A stretch of 60,920 bases of DNA from Lapidilactobacillus mulanensis (GTDB lineage Bacteria; Bacillota; Bacilli; Lactobacillales; Lactobacillaceae): NCBI RefSeq assembly GCF_003946215.1, contig NZ_RHOW01000010.1, forward strand, positions 1-60,920, read 5' to 3'. The notes below the pieces were generated by a model, which made no database searches, was not told the origin of the DNA, and worked only from the letters and a program-made list of their open reading frames with translations. Within the stretch, counting starts at the first letter, position 1, and the number at the start of each line of letters is the position of its first letter. This document shows, piece after piece, positions 52,794 through 60,920 of the stretch. The translations under genes were made by a program, and so were the position numbers.

Positions 52794-53720
52794 CTAATAT
52801 TTCCGCAAACCCACCGTGTCGATCAAATGACGATCCGTTTTATGCAGAATCAAATCCGCGCGGTTACGCGTTGGCAAGATATATTCGTCCAGGTTCTTCA
52901 AATTAACTTCACGCCAAACCTTATCCGCCATTTTCAACGCGTCATCACGATCCCCGATCGCATATTGATAATAATAATTATCCGGATCGGTAAACGCGGT
53001 GTCGAGCAAAACCTTGAATCGATCCAAATACCACGTCTCGATCAGATCAGGATCGGCATCCACATAAATCGAAAAGTCGAAATAATCACTCACATACAAC
53101 TGCTGATTACTTGGCAATTGCAACACGTTAATTCCCTCGACGATCAAAATATCCGGTTGATCGACCACATCATAACCATTGGGGATAATGTCATAAATCT
53201 GGTGAGAATAACGCGGGACGTGAATTTGGGGCTTGCAACTTTTAACCTGATCTAAGAACGTCAGTAGGTGCTCCATATCGTAACTCTCGGGAAAACCCTT
53301 GCGTTTAAGGAGTCCTTGCCGTTTCAACTCGGCATTCGGATACAAAAAACCATCGGTCGTGATCAATTGTACCTTGTGATCGGTAAAAGAACGGCTCAGT
53401 AACAATTGCAATAAACGTGCCGTTGTACTTTTACCAACCGCCACACTTCCAGAAATGCCGATCAGAAATGGTGTTTGGTGCGGCTCATTATCCATGAAAT
53501 CGGCTTTGTCGTGAACCAATTGTTGATAACGGCGCAAATAAATATGCAGCAAATGCCGCAAAGGCACGTAAATCTCCTGCACATCCTCTAGATTAATGCG
53601 GTCATTGAGAGCAGCTATTTGCGCCAACTCGTCAGCCGTGACCGTGTTCAATTGATTGCGCCCGTGGAAAGTCGCCCATTCTTGACGCGTAAAATAATTA
53701 TAGTTATTCGGTAAATTCAT
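52794..53720 (-). CDS. coaA: pantothenate kinase (type I)
   Basis: The 308-aa enzyme phosphorylates pantothenate, the first step of coenzyme A synthesis. It carries the P-loop GISGSVAVGKST, TTDGFLYPNAELKRQGLLKR and the PanK region DFSIYVDADPDLIETWYLDR. The ATG at 53718-53720 follows GGAG by 9 bases and is preferred to 53735. Confidence 0.95.
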   Translation of the reverse strand: MNLPNNYNYFTRQEWATFHGRNQLNTVTADELAQIAALNDRINLEDVQEIYVPLRHLLHIYLRRYQQLVHDKADFMDNEPHQTPFLIGISGSVAVGKSTTARLLQLLLSRSFTDHKVQLITTDGFLYPNAELKRQGLLKRKGFPESYDMEHLLTFLDQVKSCKPQIHVPRYSHQIYDIIPNGYDVVDQPDILIVEGINVLQLPSNQQLYVSDYFDFSIYVDADPDLIETWYLDRFKVLLDTAFTDPDNYYYQYAIGDRDDALKMADKVWREVNLKNLDEYILPTRNRADLILHKTDRHLIDTVGLRKY

Positions 53721-53770
53721 GCTAATTAACTCCAAGATCGCTATTTTGAGAAAATTCCAAAATTACAGCG

Positions 53771-56083
53771 TTATTGTCGTTCGTATAATTGCGCCGGCAC
53801 ATTTGCTAAAATCGGTGTTAATTCATTCTCGGCTAGCATCGTCAATCGATGCATTGCCCGCGACGCGATGGTGTAAACCAATTGACGTTCGTCTTCATCG
53901 GCATAATTATCTGCCGAAAGATTCCACAAGATAACTGCGTCGAATTCGAGTCCTTTTGCCAAATAAGCAGGAATCACAAGTGTGCCTGCAGCTAAACGCT
54001 GGTTTTCTGAACGGATCATGGTGACGGGATAGTCGCGCGTCTGCAAGAACTTGGTCACGATTTCACTTTCGCGTTTCGTTTTGCAAATGATCGCCGTTGT
54101 GATTTTGCGTTCATCATTGCTCTTCAGCTGCGCCAACAAGTGCTCGGCTAATTCATCTTGATCGTCACGAATAATCGCGTTGGGTAAGTCACCGATTCGT
54201 TCGAAGGTATCGATTTTTTGCCCATTTTTCAAAATTGCTCGCGTAAATTCGGTGATTTGTTTCGTTGAACGATAAGAACGCGTCAACTGCACAACTTCGG
54301 TTTTATCGCGATCGAATAATTTTTGCACGCGACTTAGCAATGAGCGGCTGTCAGACGAGGTGAAGATGGCCTGATTTAAATCGCCCAACATCGTGTATTT
54401 AGCTTTCGGAAATTGGAACTGCAAGTAAGCAAGTTGGAAGGAAGTGTAGTCTTGAATTTCATCGATGAAAACAAACCGCATCGTGCGATCGCCGCGCTTG
54501 CCCGTGATCAAATCAAACAAGAATAAGTAAGGACTGACATCATCTAACTCGATCGTGTGCGCCTTGAATCTTTCCTGCGTTGCTGCCAACTCCTGCTGCC
54601 ATTCTTCCGCAGTCAATCCATAGTCACTCAAATTCAAGAGTTGCGGAACCTGTGCGAGAAAATGGAGATATTGTTTATTAATATTGAAGAAACGCATTCG
54701 ATTGATGCCTTGATTAACTGGCTTCAATGAACTAGTCACTATTTTGCGGGCCAGATAGTTGTATTCATCATCGCTAGAATTGAATTCTTGATCTGCTTTT
54801 GAATACATGGCTTGCAACTGTTCCTGATCCATATTCTCAATTTGTTTCGAGACCCAAGACTTGTGCAATTCGGGTTGTACGCGATTATTCAGGAGCTGTA
54901 CCAATCGTTCCTTGGTGGCATCCACGCGATTAGCCAAGTGATAATTTTCGTTGAAACTATAATAGATCTCTGAAATTTTTTCTTTCGTAATATAAGGTTT
55001 GTCTTGGAACTTCAAGTCGCGGAAAAACATCCCGCCAGTTTCTAACAAACGACTGTATTTCTGCAAAACCTTGAAGAACTTCAAGTCCGTCTTCACACGC
55101 GAGATTTTCTTAGCCGTCTCTGTTTGTGGCACCTCGAATTGGGCAGCCGGATTAATGATCGTGTAATTAGGTAGACGACGGCCAACAAATTGCTGATAAG
55201 TCATTTGGACCATGTTCTGCTCGCCTAACTCTGGCAAAACGTTCTCGATATAATCGTTGAACAATTGATTGGGCGAGAACATGACCACTTGGCTAGACGT
55301 CAAATTACCGCGATAACGATACAACAAATAAGCGACCCGTTGTAAAATTGCCGAGGTTTTCCCTGAACCCGCAGCCCCTTGCACAAATAATAAATCGGCT
55401 TTGGTGTTGCGAATAATTTTATTTTGTTCTTTTTGAATCGTGGTTACGATCGATTTCATCTGCGTGCTAGACTTCTCACCCAGAACTTCGAGTAACATTT
55501 GATCGCCAATTGTTTCCGTGGTGTCAAACATCGAATCGATTTGACCTTTTTTAATTAAAAATTGACGCTTCAACGAAATGTTGACTGATTGCTCACCATC
55601 AGGCGTCTGATAAGTCACATCGCCCAGCTTGCCATCATAATAAATCGATGAAATCGGTGCGCGCCAATCGTAAATCAGAAACTTATCGTTCTTATCTGTA
55701 AATGAACTCAAGCCAATGTAAATCGTTTCTTTCTTAGGCTCACCATGCTCTTGGAAATCAAGACGCGCAAAATAAGGATTGCCGATCAAACGACGCAAAA
55801 TCGTCAACCGTTTATTTGAGGCTTGCCAACTATTTTCGCGCTCGGCCAACATTTGTTGTTGCTGATGAATCGACAATGCGGTTTCTAAACTCGTCCCATC
55901 ATCACCAAAATTCAGCCTGACCTCTTCACTGTACTGCTTGTTGATCGACTGCTTGTCCGTTTCGGCTTGGTCGATCGAAGATTGTGCCTTTTTTTCTGCT
56001 CGGCGGATCTTCTGGATCACATCATCTAAATACCGCTGTTCTGCTGCCTGCGAATTACGAATCGGTTCTCGTGAATCTGACAA
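53771..56083 (-). CDS. helD: HelD-type RNA polymerase recycling helicase
   Basis: The protein (about 770 aa) is a UvrD/Rep-like superfamily 1 ATPase of the HelD type. It has an N-terminal coiled coil that probes the RNA polymerase channel (about 5-75), Walker A GAAGSGKTSAIL, DEIQDY (motif II), QLTRSYRS and late VYTIASRAMHRL (motif VI). HelD removes stalled RNA polymerase from DNA. The frame continues to 56155, but its first residues lie in tandem repeats; a TTG at 56081-56083 with AAAGG 10 bases upstream is the likely start. Confidence 0.88.
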   Translation of the reverse strand: MSDSREPIRNSQAAEQRYLDDVIQKIRRAEKKAQSSIDQAETDKQSINKQYSEEVRLNFGDDGTSLETALSIHQQQQMLAERENSWQASNKRLTILRRLIGNPYFARLDFQEHGEPKKETIYIGLSSFTDKNDKFLIYDWRAPISSIYYDGKLGDVTYQTPDGEQSVNISLKRQFLIKKGQIDSMFDTTETIGDQMLLEVLGEKSSTQMKSIVTTIQKEQNKIIRNTKADLLFVQGAAGSGKTSAILQRVAYLLYRYRGNLTSSQVVMFSPNQLFNDYIENVLPELGEQNMVQMTYQQFVGRRLPNYTIINPAAQFEVPQTETAKKISRVKTDLKFFKVLQKYSRLLETGGMFFRDLKFQDKPYITKEKISEIYYSFNENYHLANRVDATKERLVQLLNNRVQPELHKSWVSKQIENMDQEQLQAMYSKADQEFNSSDDEYNYLARKIVTSSLKPVNQGINRMRFFNINKQYLHFLAQVPQLLNLSDYGLTAEEWQQELAATQERFKAHTIELDDVSPYLFLFDLITGKRGDRTMRFVFIDEIQDYTSFQLAYLQFQFPKAKYTMLGDLNQAIFTSSDSRSLLSRVQKLFDRDKTEVVQLTRSYRSTKQITEFTRAILKNGQKIDTFERIGDLPNAIIRDDQDELAEHLLAQLKSNDERKITTAIICKTKRESEIVTKFLQTRDYPVTMIRSENQRLAAGTLVIPAYLAKGLEFDAVILWNLSADNYADEDERQLVYTIASRAMHRLTMLAENELTPILANVPAQLYERQ

Positions 56084-56106
56084 TCTCCCACAACCTTTGC
56101 TGAAAT

Positions 56107-56206
56107 TCAACGTGCTAATTGCACTGGACGGAAACGTGCTACATGACACTCTCATTGAAACGTGCTACACAACACTCTTATTAAAACGTGTTCCAAGCAA
56201 CTGAAA
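56107..56206. repeat. 26-bp tandem repeats upstream of helD
   Basis: Two close 26-bp copies begin GAAACGTGCTACA (56131-56156 and 56157-56182). A degenerate copy precedes (CAACGTGCTAATTGCACTGG) and a partial copy follows (AAAACGTGTTCC). Confidence 0.8.
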
Positions 56207-56211
56207 TTAGT

Positions 56212-56270
56212 GTCTAAGCACCAACAACTTGAAATCCAAGTGCAGGATTTTAAGTTGTTGGCGGCTTAGC
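56212..56270. repeat. long hairpin upstream of helD
   Basis: CCAACAACTTGAAATCC (56221-56237) pairs with GGATTTTAAGTTGTTGG (56245-56261), 17 bp with one G-T, closed further by TAAGC/GCTTA. There is no T run on either side, so it is not a simple terminator. It lies in the helD leader region. Confidence 0.7.
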
Positions 56271-56310
56271 CAATAATTTCAACCCGTTGCTTTCCACACT
56301 CTAAAAAACG

Positions 56311-56341
56311 TATTGAACAAGTTTATCACAATCGTTCAATA
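56311..56341. promoter_or_regulatory. palindrome upstream of helD
   Basis: TATTGAAC and GTTCAATA are perfect inverted arms separated by 15 bases. This is a possible regulator binding site for helD; no regulator is assigned. Confidence 0.35.
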
Positions 56342-56402
56342 ACGTCTATTTTTTAGTGCTTATTTAGCTTAAATTTATGCGTCAAAATATGGCGAGTTTT
56401 GC

Positions 56403-56576
56403 TTACTTGTGGCGGTTTTTCCGTTGCTTCCATGCAACGATCGAGGGAATCCAAAAGACGATCAAATAGCCGACTGCGAGTCCGACAATCGTGTAAACAA
56501 AAATGTTGTGTACATAGAGTCCCACCAAAAAGCCGATCAGTGTGGTGATCCCTGTGATAATTGATTTACGATTCAT
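56403..56576 (-). CDS. small membrane protein (57 aa)
   Basis: The frame MNRKSIITGITTLIGFLVGL... has two transmembrane helices and a basic end (WKQRKNRHK), with a TTAGGAGGA ribosome site. It lies 63 bases after the crcB pair on the same strand. Unknown function. Confidence 0.65.
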   Translation of the reverse strand: MNRKSIITGITTLIGFLVGLYVHNIFVYTIVGLAVGYLIVFWIPSIVAWKQRKNRHK

Positions 56577-56639
56577 GGTCGTCCTCCTAATATTAATGCT
56601 TCCATTCTATCACATCCGAAAACGCGCTGCACAGCGCAC

Positions 56640-57002
56640 TCACACGAGTAGCTGCCCTAACCACCAACCAAGCGCACACAAGGGCAAGCCCAGCCCATAA
56701 TTTGCGGCGACATACCAGAATGCGCGTCGCATTTTTTGTTGTGCCAATTGCCCACTGACTTCACTATTTAAAGTTGAAAAAGTAGTCCAACCACCGCAGA
56801 AGCCGACGCCTAGAAATGCATACCAGCCAACTGAAATCGTTAAGGCAAATAATAATCCCAACAAAAACGCGCCTGACAAATTGATCAACAAGGTCGCATG
56901 GAAGCCGGTTTGTGGCCGCAACTTTTTATACAAGTCGGTGAAGCGATATCGTGCAACCGCACCAACGCTGGCGCCTAAGCCAACAATCACCCAATTCGTC
57001 AT
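56640..57002 (-). CDS. crcB: fluoride channel subunit CrcB/Fluc (copy 1)
   Basis: The 120-aa protein has four transmembrane helices with the Fluc motifs GASVGAVARYRFTD, TLLINLSGAFLLGLL and FCGGWTTFSTLNSE. Fluc proteins export fluoride as antiparallel dimers; the two adjacent genes probably give a heterodimer. No fluoride riboswitch was recognised upstream of the pair. Confidence 0.92.
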   Translation of the reverse strand: MTNWVIVGLGASVGAVARYRFTDLYKKLRPQTGFHATLLINLSGAFLLGLLFALTISVGWYAFLGVGFCGGWTTFSTLNSEVSGQLAQQKMRRAFWYVAANYGLGLPLCALGWWLGQLLV

Positions 57003-57379
57003 CAGAAATCCATCACTTTCATTTCTAAACGTTGCGCCAAAGTCGTTCCCAACCAGGCTGCTAAAATTCCGCCGATCATACTAATGATCAAATACAAAAT
57101 GGCGGTTACTTGTCGATCGGCCATCATCAGCTTCACGAAGTCTAAACAAAAGCTAGAAAAAGTGGTGAAGGCACCGAAAAATCCAGTCCCCACACCCACC
57201 AGTAGCCACTTACGATTTTTGACCAGGCGTGTGCCGAAGAAATTGTTCCACAACGGCAACAAAAAGGCGCCCAACAAATTAATTAATAAGGTGTTCCAAG
57301 GTGAACCCAACAATTGCGTGCCATACAAGCGCGCGACACCACCCCAGAAACCGAAAATTGCCACCAATAAATCAGTCAT
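57002..57379 (-). CDS. crcB: fluoride channel subunit CrcB/Fluc (copy 2)
   Basis: The 125-aa protein has the same layout: GFWGGVARLYGTQL, NTLLINLLGAFLLPLW, GTGFFGAFTTFSSFCLD. It overlaps copy 1 by one base, consistent with coupled synthesis of two subunits in opposite membrane orientation. Confidence 0.92.
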   Translation of the reverse strand: MTDLLVAIFGFWGGVARLYGTQLLGSPWNTLLINLLGAFLLPLWNNFFGTRLVKNRKWLLVGVGTGFFGAFTTFSSFCLDFVKLMMADRQVTAILYLIISMIGGILAAWLGTTLAQRLEMKVMDF

Positions 57380-57470
57380 GCGTTCACTTCCAAATCAGTA
57401 TCATTAGATTATGCCACTTGTGAAACATGAATGTCTAGTCCGCAAGGCTCACTCAAAGAGGCATTTTATT

Positions 57471-57499
57471 TTGACCCCACTCTAAATAACTCTTACAAT
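57471..57499 (+). promoter_or_regulatory. promoter of the second aldo/keto reductase gene
   Basis: TTGACC (57471-57476) is 17 bases from TACAAT (57494-57499), 64 bases before the start codon. Confidence 0.6.
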
Positions 57500-57563
57500 T
57501 GAAGTGAACGCAGATCAGTTCCTATGCTAAATAAAAATTTCAATTTTTCCGGAGGTTATAATT

Positions 57564-58553
57564 ATGTATACAGCAGCAGATGACCGTTACGAACAACTGC
57601 CCATTCGCCGCGTCGGCGACACTGGATTGCAGCTGCCTGTGATCACATTAGGTTTATGGCGCCATTATGGCAGTGAAGACCCCTTTGAGGACCGCGAAAA
57701 AATCATCCTCTCCGCATTCGATCACGGTATTTTTTCGTTCGATATTGCCAACAATTATGGTAAACCAGAATTAGGTTCCGCCGAGAAATTATTCGGCCGC
57801 GTTTATCAAAACAATTTGAAACCCTATCGTGATGAATTGGTCGTCACCACTAAAACCGGTTTTGAAATGGGACCCAGCCCTTATCAGCACTTCAATTCAC
57901 GTAAAAACATTCTGCAAAGCATCGATCATTCTCTCGAGCGTCTGCAAATGGATTACGTTGACATTTTTTACAGTCACAGACCCGATCCAGAAACGGACCC
58001 AGAAGAAACTGCCCAGGCATTGGCGCAAGTCGTTCAATCTGGCAAGGCATTATATATCGGCATTAGTAATTATGACGCCGAGCAAACGGACACGATGATC
58101 GCCATGCTGAAAGATTATCACGTCCCCTTCGTCGTCAACCAAGCTTCCTATAACATGTTGCGGCCTGCTGTTTACGAAGATGGCCTGATGGATACCCTCA
58201 AGCAACATAATCGCAGCTTGGTCGCTTACGGCCCACTTTCAGAAGGCTTATTAACCGACCGCTATTTAGGCGGTATTCCCGCAGATTTCCCAATTCACTG
58301 GTCGAACACCGATATTTTTAAAAATGGTAAAGATGCCGTTGTTCAGAAATTGAATCAGTTGAACACGATTGCCCGAGAACGCAACCAAACATTAGCGCAG
58401 ATGGCGTTGACTTGGCTGTTGCGCGATCAGAGCGTTGCCAGCGTGATCATTGGGACTACCAGCGAAAGAAATCTGCTCTCGAATATTGAAGCTGGCCAGA
58501 ATTTGGCGTTTAGTTCTGATGAAGAGCGTAAAATTAAACATATTTTGAAGTAG
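57564..58553 (+). CDS. aldo/keto reductase (YghZ-like)
   Basis: The 329-aa protein resembles YghZ-type reductases: MYTAADDRYEQLPIRRVGDT, LPVITLGLWRHYG, FDIANNYGKPELGSAEKLFG, VVTTKTGFEMGPSPYQH and YVDIFYSHRPDPETDPEETA give the Asp/Tyr/Lys/His tetrad. Members reduce aldehydes such as methylglyoxal and glyceraldehyde 3-phosphate with NADPH. The start follows CCGGAGGTTA. Confidence 0.92.
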   Translation: MYTAADDRYEQLPIRRVGDTGLQLPVITLGLWRHYGSEDPFEDREKIILSAFDHGIFSFDIANNYGKPELGSAEKLFGRVYQNNLKPYRDELVVTTKTGFEMGPSPYQHFNSRKNILQSIDHSLERLQMDYVDIFYSHRPDPETDPEETAQALAQVVQSGKALYIGISNYDAEQTDTMIAMLKDYHVPFVVNQASYNMLRPAVYEDGLMDTLKQHNRSLVAYGPLSEGLLTDRYLGGIPADFPIHWSNTDIFKNGKDAVVQKLNQLNTIARERNQTLAQMALTWLLRDQSVASVIIGTTSERNLLSNIEAGQNLAFSSDEERKIKHILK

Positions 58554-58589
58554 ACTACAGCTTACTGACTTGAAATATGAAAGATTCTT

Positions 58590-59137
58590 ATCTACCTGCG
58601 GTCGAAAGTGCTGGGGCAGGCAGTCTGTGGCTGTGGGACCGCTCCAAGCCTTTCGAAGTTCGCGAAAGGCTTGAAGCTTCGATTTGAGCCTCGGAAAACC
58701 GCCGAGTCTCAAATCGATCCACCATGTAAGGCGGGCAAAAGCGGCCCGCCAACATGGTTGTCACTGCCACGACTGCCTGCCCCAGCACTTTCGACCTAAA
58801 CTTATTTTGTTTAGTGTAGGAACTGAATAGCAGGGTTCCTGGAAGTTGATTATAAGGTAGCCTTTGCTCTAAATAACAAAGAATATCATGCAATAAATAT
58901 TATCGAGCTCTTCTGAATAGACGAGGCGAAATTTGTGGTGGGAATTGGGACTGCAGTGGTAATTTTGTTAATGAGCGATTTTTGCGAATTTACAAAATGG
59001 GGAAATGTGAGATCCGGCGGTTTTCCGGAGCTCATATTTCAGGCGGAAGAATTTCCGTACTTTGGAAATCCTGCAGCCGTCCCCACAGCAGTTTCCCAGT
59101 TCCCACCACAAATTTCGCCGGAACCGCATAAAATCCT
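58590..59137 (-). repeat. composite intergenic repeat, copy 2 (inverted)
   Basis: Reverse-complement copy of 52181-52727: part A at 58601-58795 with the same 23-bp terminal inverted repeats, the conserved spacer and part B at about 58908-59137. Part A here carries an extra stem (GATTTGAG...CTCAAATC) missing from copy 1. An open frame from 58935 runs through part B into the peptidase gene but is not a plausible N-terminus. Confidence 0.85.
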
Positions 59138-59210
59138 AACACTTACCGCCACTTGTAAGCGCGATAATGATACAATGAGTGTGAATAATAAAAAGAAACC
59201 AGGTGGCTAT

Positions 59211-60116
59211 ATGAAACAAGGAACAACGATTTTAACATTAGATAACGGCTACCACCTCTGGACCAACACGCAGGGTCAAGGCGACATTCACCTACTCTGC
59301 TTGCACGGCGGCCCTGGTGGCACTCATGAATACTGGGAAAACTTCGGCGAAAAGCTTGCCGATATCGGTGTTCAAGTTCACATGTATGATCAATTAGGTT
59401 CATTTTATTCTGACCAACCCGATTACAGTGATCCTAAAATTGCCGAAAAATATTTGACTAACGACTATTATCTCGGTGAAGTTGAAGAAGTTCGCCAAAA
59501 GTTGGGCCTAGATCATTTTTACTTGATCGGTCAATCTTGGGGTGGCGCGTTGACAATGCAATACGCGCTCAAGTATGGCAAACATCTCAAGGGCGCGATT
59601 ATTTCGAGTATGATCGACAACATTGCTGAATATGTCGTTCATATTAACAAGGTTCGTGAAGAAGCTCTGTCCGTCGAAGCTGTTTCTTACATGAAACGCT
59701 GTGAAAAAGATGGCAACTGGGATGATCCAAAGTATCAATCATACGTCGACGTTTTAAATCGTGGTTATGTGGATCGTCGCCAACCACCTGCCATCAGTCA
59801 TTTGATTTCGACAATGGCAACACCCGTTTACAATGCTTTCCAAGGTGATAATGAATTCGTTGTTACTGGTAAGTTGAAGGAATTCGATTTGCGTAAGCAG
59901 ATCCACAACATTACTGTCCCAACACTGCTCACATTTGGTCAGCACGAAACGATGCCGTTATCTTCAGCGTTGCGGATGGCGCAACAAATTCCGAATGCCC
60001 GTTTGGAAACAACACCAGATGGCGGTCATCATCATATGATCGACAATCCCGAAGTCTATTTCGAACACTTGAAGAAATTCATCATCGACGTCGAAAGCGG
60101 TCATTACAAACCTTAA
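59211..60116 (+). CDS. pepI: proline iminopeptidase (alpha/beta hydrolase)
   Basis: The 301-aa enzyme removes N-terminal proline from peptides. It has the oxyanion motif HGGPGGTHEYW, the nucleophile elbow GQSWGG, the catalytic Asp/His region with TPDGGHHHMIDN and the cap domain, as in lactobacillus PepI. The ATG at 59211-59213, preceded by AGGTGG, gives the usual family length. It forms an operon with the histidine phosphatase. Confidence 0.9.
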   Translation: MKQGTTILTLDNGYHLWTNTQGQGDIHLLCLHGGPGGTHEYWENFGEKLADIGVQVHMYDQLGSFYSDQPDYSDPKIAEKYLTNDYYLGEVEEVRQKLGLDHFYLIGQSWGGALTMQYALKYGKHLKGAIISSMIDNIAEYVVHINKVREEALSVEAVSYMKRCEKDGNWDDPKYQSYVDVLNRGYVDRRQPPAISHLISTMATPVYNAFQGDNEFVVTGKLKEFDLRKQIHNITVPTLLTFGQHETMPLSSALRMAQQIPNARLETTPDGGHHHMIDNPEVYFEHLKKFIIDVESGHYKP

Positions 60117-60128
60117 GGAATTAAATCT

Positions 60129-60791
60129 ATGAAAACAATTACAGTTTATCTGGTACGTCATGGTCAAACCTATTTCAATAAATTTAATAAGATGCAAGGT
60201 TGGTCAGATTCGCCCTTGACGCCCGCTGGTATTCAAGGCGCTCAAGACGCCGCACAGCGTTTGAAACACCTGACCTTCACTCATGCCTACTCTTCGGATA
60301 CAACGCGCGCAATGCACACCTGTGAGATCATTCTCGGCAAAAATATGAACACGGTCGTTCCCTATACGACGACACAATTTTTCCGCGAGGTTTTCTACGG
60401 TTATTTCGAGGGTGATGATTCTGCCAAGACTTGGTATTCTGTTGGTGCTCCTCATGGTGCTCGGAATTTCAAGGAGATCATTTCGAAATACAGTATCGAT
60501 GCATCGAAGGATTTCATGAACGATATCGATCCCTTCCACGATGCCGAAACAGCGACGCAATATTGGACGCGTTTGGGCAAGGGCTTTAAGATGTTGCGCG
60601 AACAGAATTTGAACGGCGATAATGTTTTGTTGGTCAGTCATGGCACCACGATTCGCAGTATTGTTGAAAAATTTGGTGCGGGTCAATTTGATACGACGGT
60701 TTCGCCGCAAAACGCGAGCGTGACTAAGATTCTGCTGACGGATGAAGGTATTGAGGTCGTTTATTATAATCATCTTGATGAGATCAATTAA
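60129..60791 (+). CDS. histidine phosphatase / phosphoglycerate mutase-like protein
   Basis: The 220-aa protein has the RHG motif (residues 10-12, VYLVRHGQTYFNK), TPAGIQGAQDAA, YSSDTTRAMHT and the second His in LLVSHGTTIRS. Such proteins dephosphorylate small metabolites; the substrate is unknown. It follows pepI by 12 bases. Confidence 0.9.
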   Translation: MKTITVYLVRHGQTYFNKFNKMQGWSDSPLTPAGIQGAQDAAQRLKHLTFTHAYSSDTTRAMHTCEIILGKNMNTVVPYTTTQFFREVFYGYFEGDDSAKTWYSVGAPHGARNFKEIISKYSIDASKDFMNDIDPFHDAETATQYWTRLGKGFKMLREQNLNGDNVLLVSHGTTIRSIVEKFGAGQFDTTVSPQNASVTKILLTDEGIEVVYYNHLDEIN

Positions 60792-60870
60792 ATATTGAGA
60801 AATATGAAAAGCAGCCCGATTTTTTCGGGGCTATACTCCTACTTAAGTAGACGAGCAAATAATCAAAGCT

Positions 60871-60920
60871 TGTACACTTAGGAAGGAGTTTTTTATGGGA
60901 AGAAAAGGTTCCCGCTATAC
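60871..60920 (+). mobile_element. probable IS3-type element, left end (cut by window)
   Basis: TGTACACTTAGGAAGGAG looks like a TG-starting terminal repeat that also provides a ribosome site for the frame after it. Only 50 bases are in the window. Confidence 0.35.
60895..60920 (+). CDS. start of a probable transposase OrfA (partial)
   Basis: The frame begins MGRKGSRYT after GGAAGGAG and runs off the window. IS3-family OrfA proteins of lactobacilli often start with MGRKG-like sequences, but nine residues do not prove it. Confidence 0.4.

Noticed and set aside
57380-57540. Fluoride riboswitch upstream of the crcB pair
   Set aside because: The expected conserved core was not found in the short leader.
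58935-59210. N-terminal extension of the proline iminopeptidase frame
   Set aside because: It runs through the composite repeat, adds 92 residues absent from the family, and the ATG at 59211 has a ribosome site.
60804-60836. Terminator after the histidine phosphatase
   Set aside because: A short AGCCCG/CGGGCT-like stem exists, but no T run follows, so I did not list it.

Overview
The window is chromosomal DNA of a low- to mid-GC Gram-positive bacterium, almost certainly a lactobacillus (Lactobacillaceae). The signs are strong AGGAGG ribosome sites, a YhgE/Pip protein, two tandem crcB genes, HelD, a PepI-type proline iminopeptidase, a DUF6287-like lipoprotein and toxin-antitoxin pairs. I cannot name the species. 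About 39.4 kb of it (11151-50512) is a complete siphovirus-type prophage inserted in the 3' end of guaA.

Left chromosomal flank (1-11150): a possible transposase tail, an aldo/keto reductase, a hicB remnant, a YhgE/Pip-MarR operon with a promoter and palindromic operator, a DUF2785 protein, mazEF head to head with a DinJ/YafQ-type pair, a two-repeat lipoprotein, a short GT2 glycosyltransferase, an unknown 195-aa protein and a maltose/galactoside O-acetyltransferase.

Prophage (11151-50512): the 13-bp core ATTCCCATTCGAT is repeated at both ends and covers the last codons of guaA. From the guaA side the order is integrase (+), lysogeny cargo (+), ImmA/IrrE protease and CI repressor (+), the divergent switch at 46.2 kb, and then a leftward programme. 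That programme runs Cro, small early genes, a Rad50-like ATPase with zinc hook, a RecT-like protein, an MBL-fold nuclease candidate, a DnaD-type initiator with internal 11-bp iterons, small accessory genes, RusA, ArpU-type late regulator, TerS/TerL/portal/minor capsid, GP20 scaffold, major capsid, connectors, tail tube, chaperones, tape measure, Dit, Tal, DUF859 protein, BppU, XkdX, two small membrane lysis proteins and a GH25-CW_7-LysM endolysin. Between the lysin and attR lie two accessory transcription units, each with its own promoter or terminators: a membrane protein plus a 35-aa ORF, and a four-gene operon with an HTH protein and an AP2/zinc-ribbon protein.

Right flank (50513-60920): guaA, coaA, helD, a small membrane protein, two crcB genes, a second aldo/keto reductase, a proline iminopeptidase, a histidine phosphatase and the first codons of a probable IS3-type transposase. 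Two inverted copies of a ~550-bp composite non-coding repeat bracket the coaA-to-reductase block.

Points most worth a second look: (i) a G9 tract in the baseplate gene where a one-base slip truncates the protein at once; (ii) an HeH/LEM-type domain behind the capsid gene that is reachable only by a -1 shift in a G5 run; (iii) three compact TGnTATAAT-to-hairpin-T6 units antisense to phage gene leaders; (iv) the Rad50-like/RecT-like/MBL recombination trio; (v) the operator-controlled accessory operon beside attR; (vi) two tRNA T-arm-like mini-elements; (vii) repeat structures upstream of helD and around the 6-kb block.
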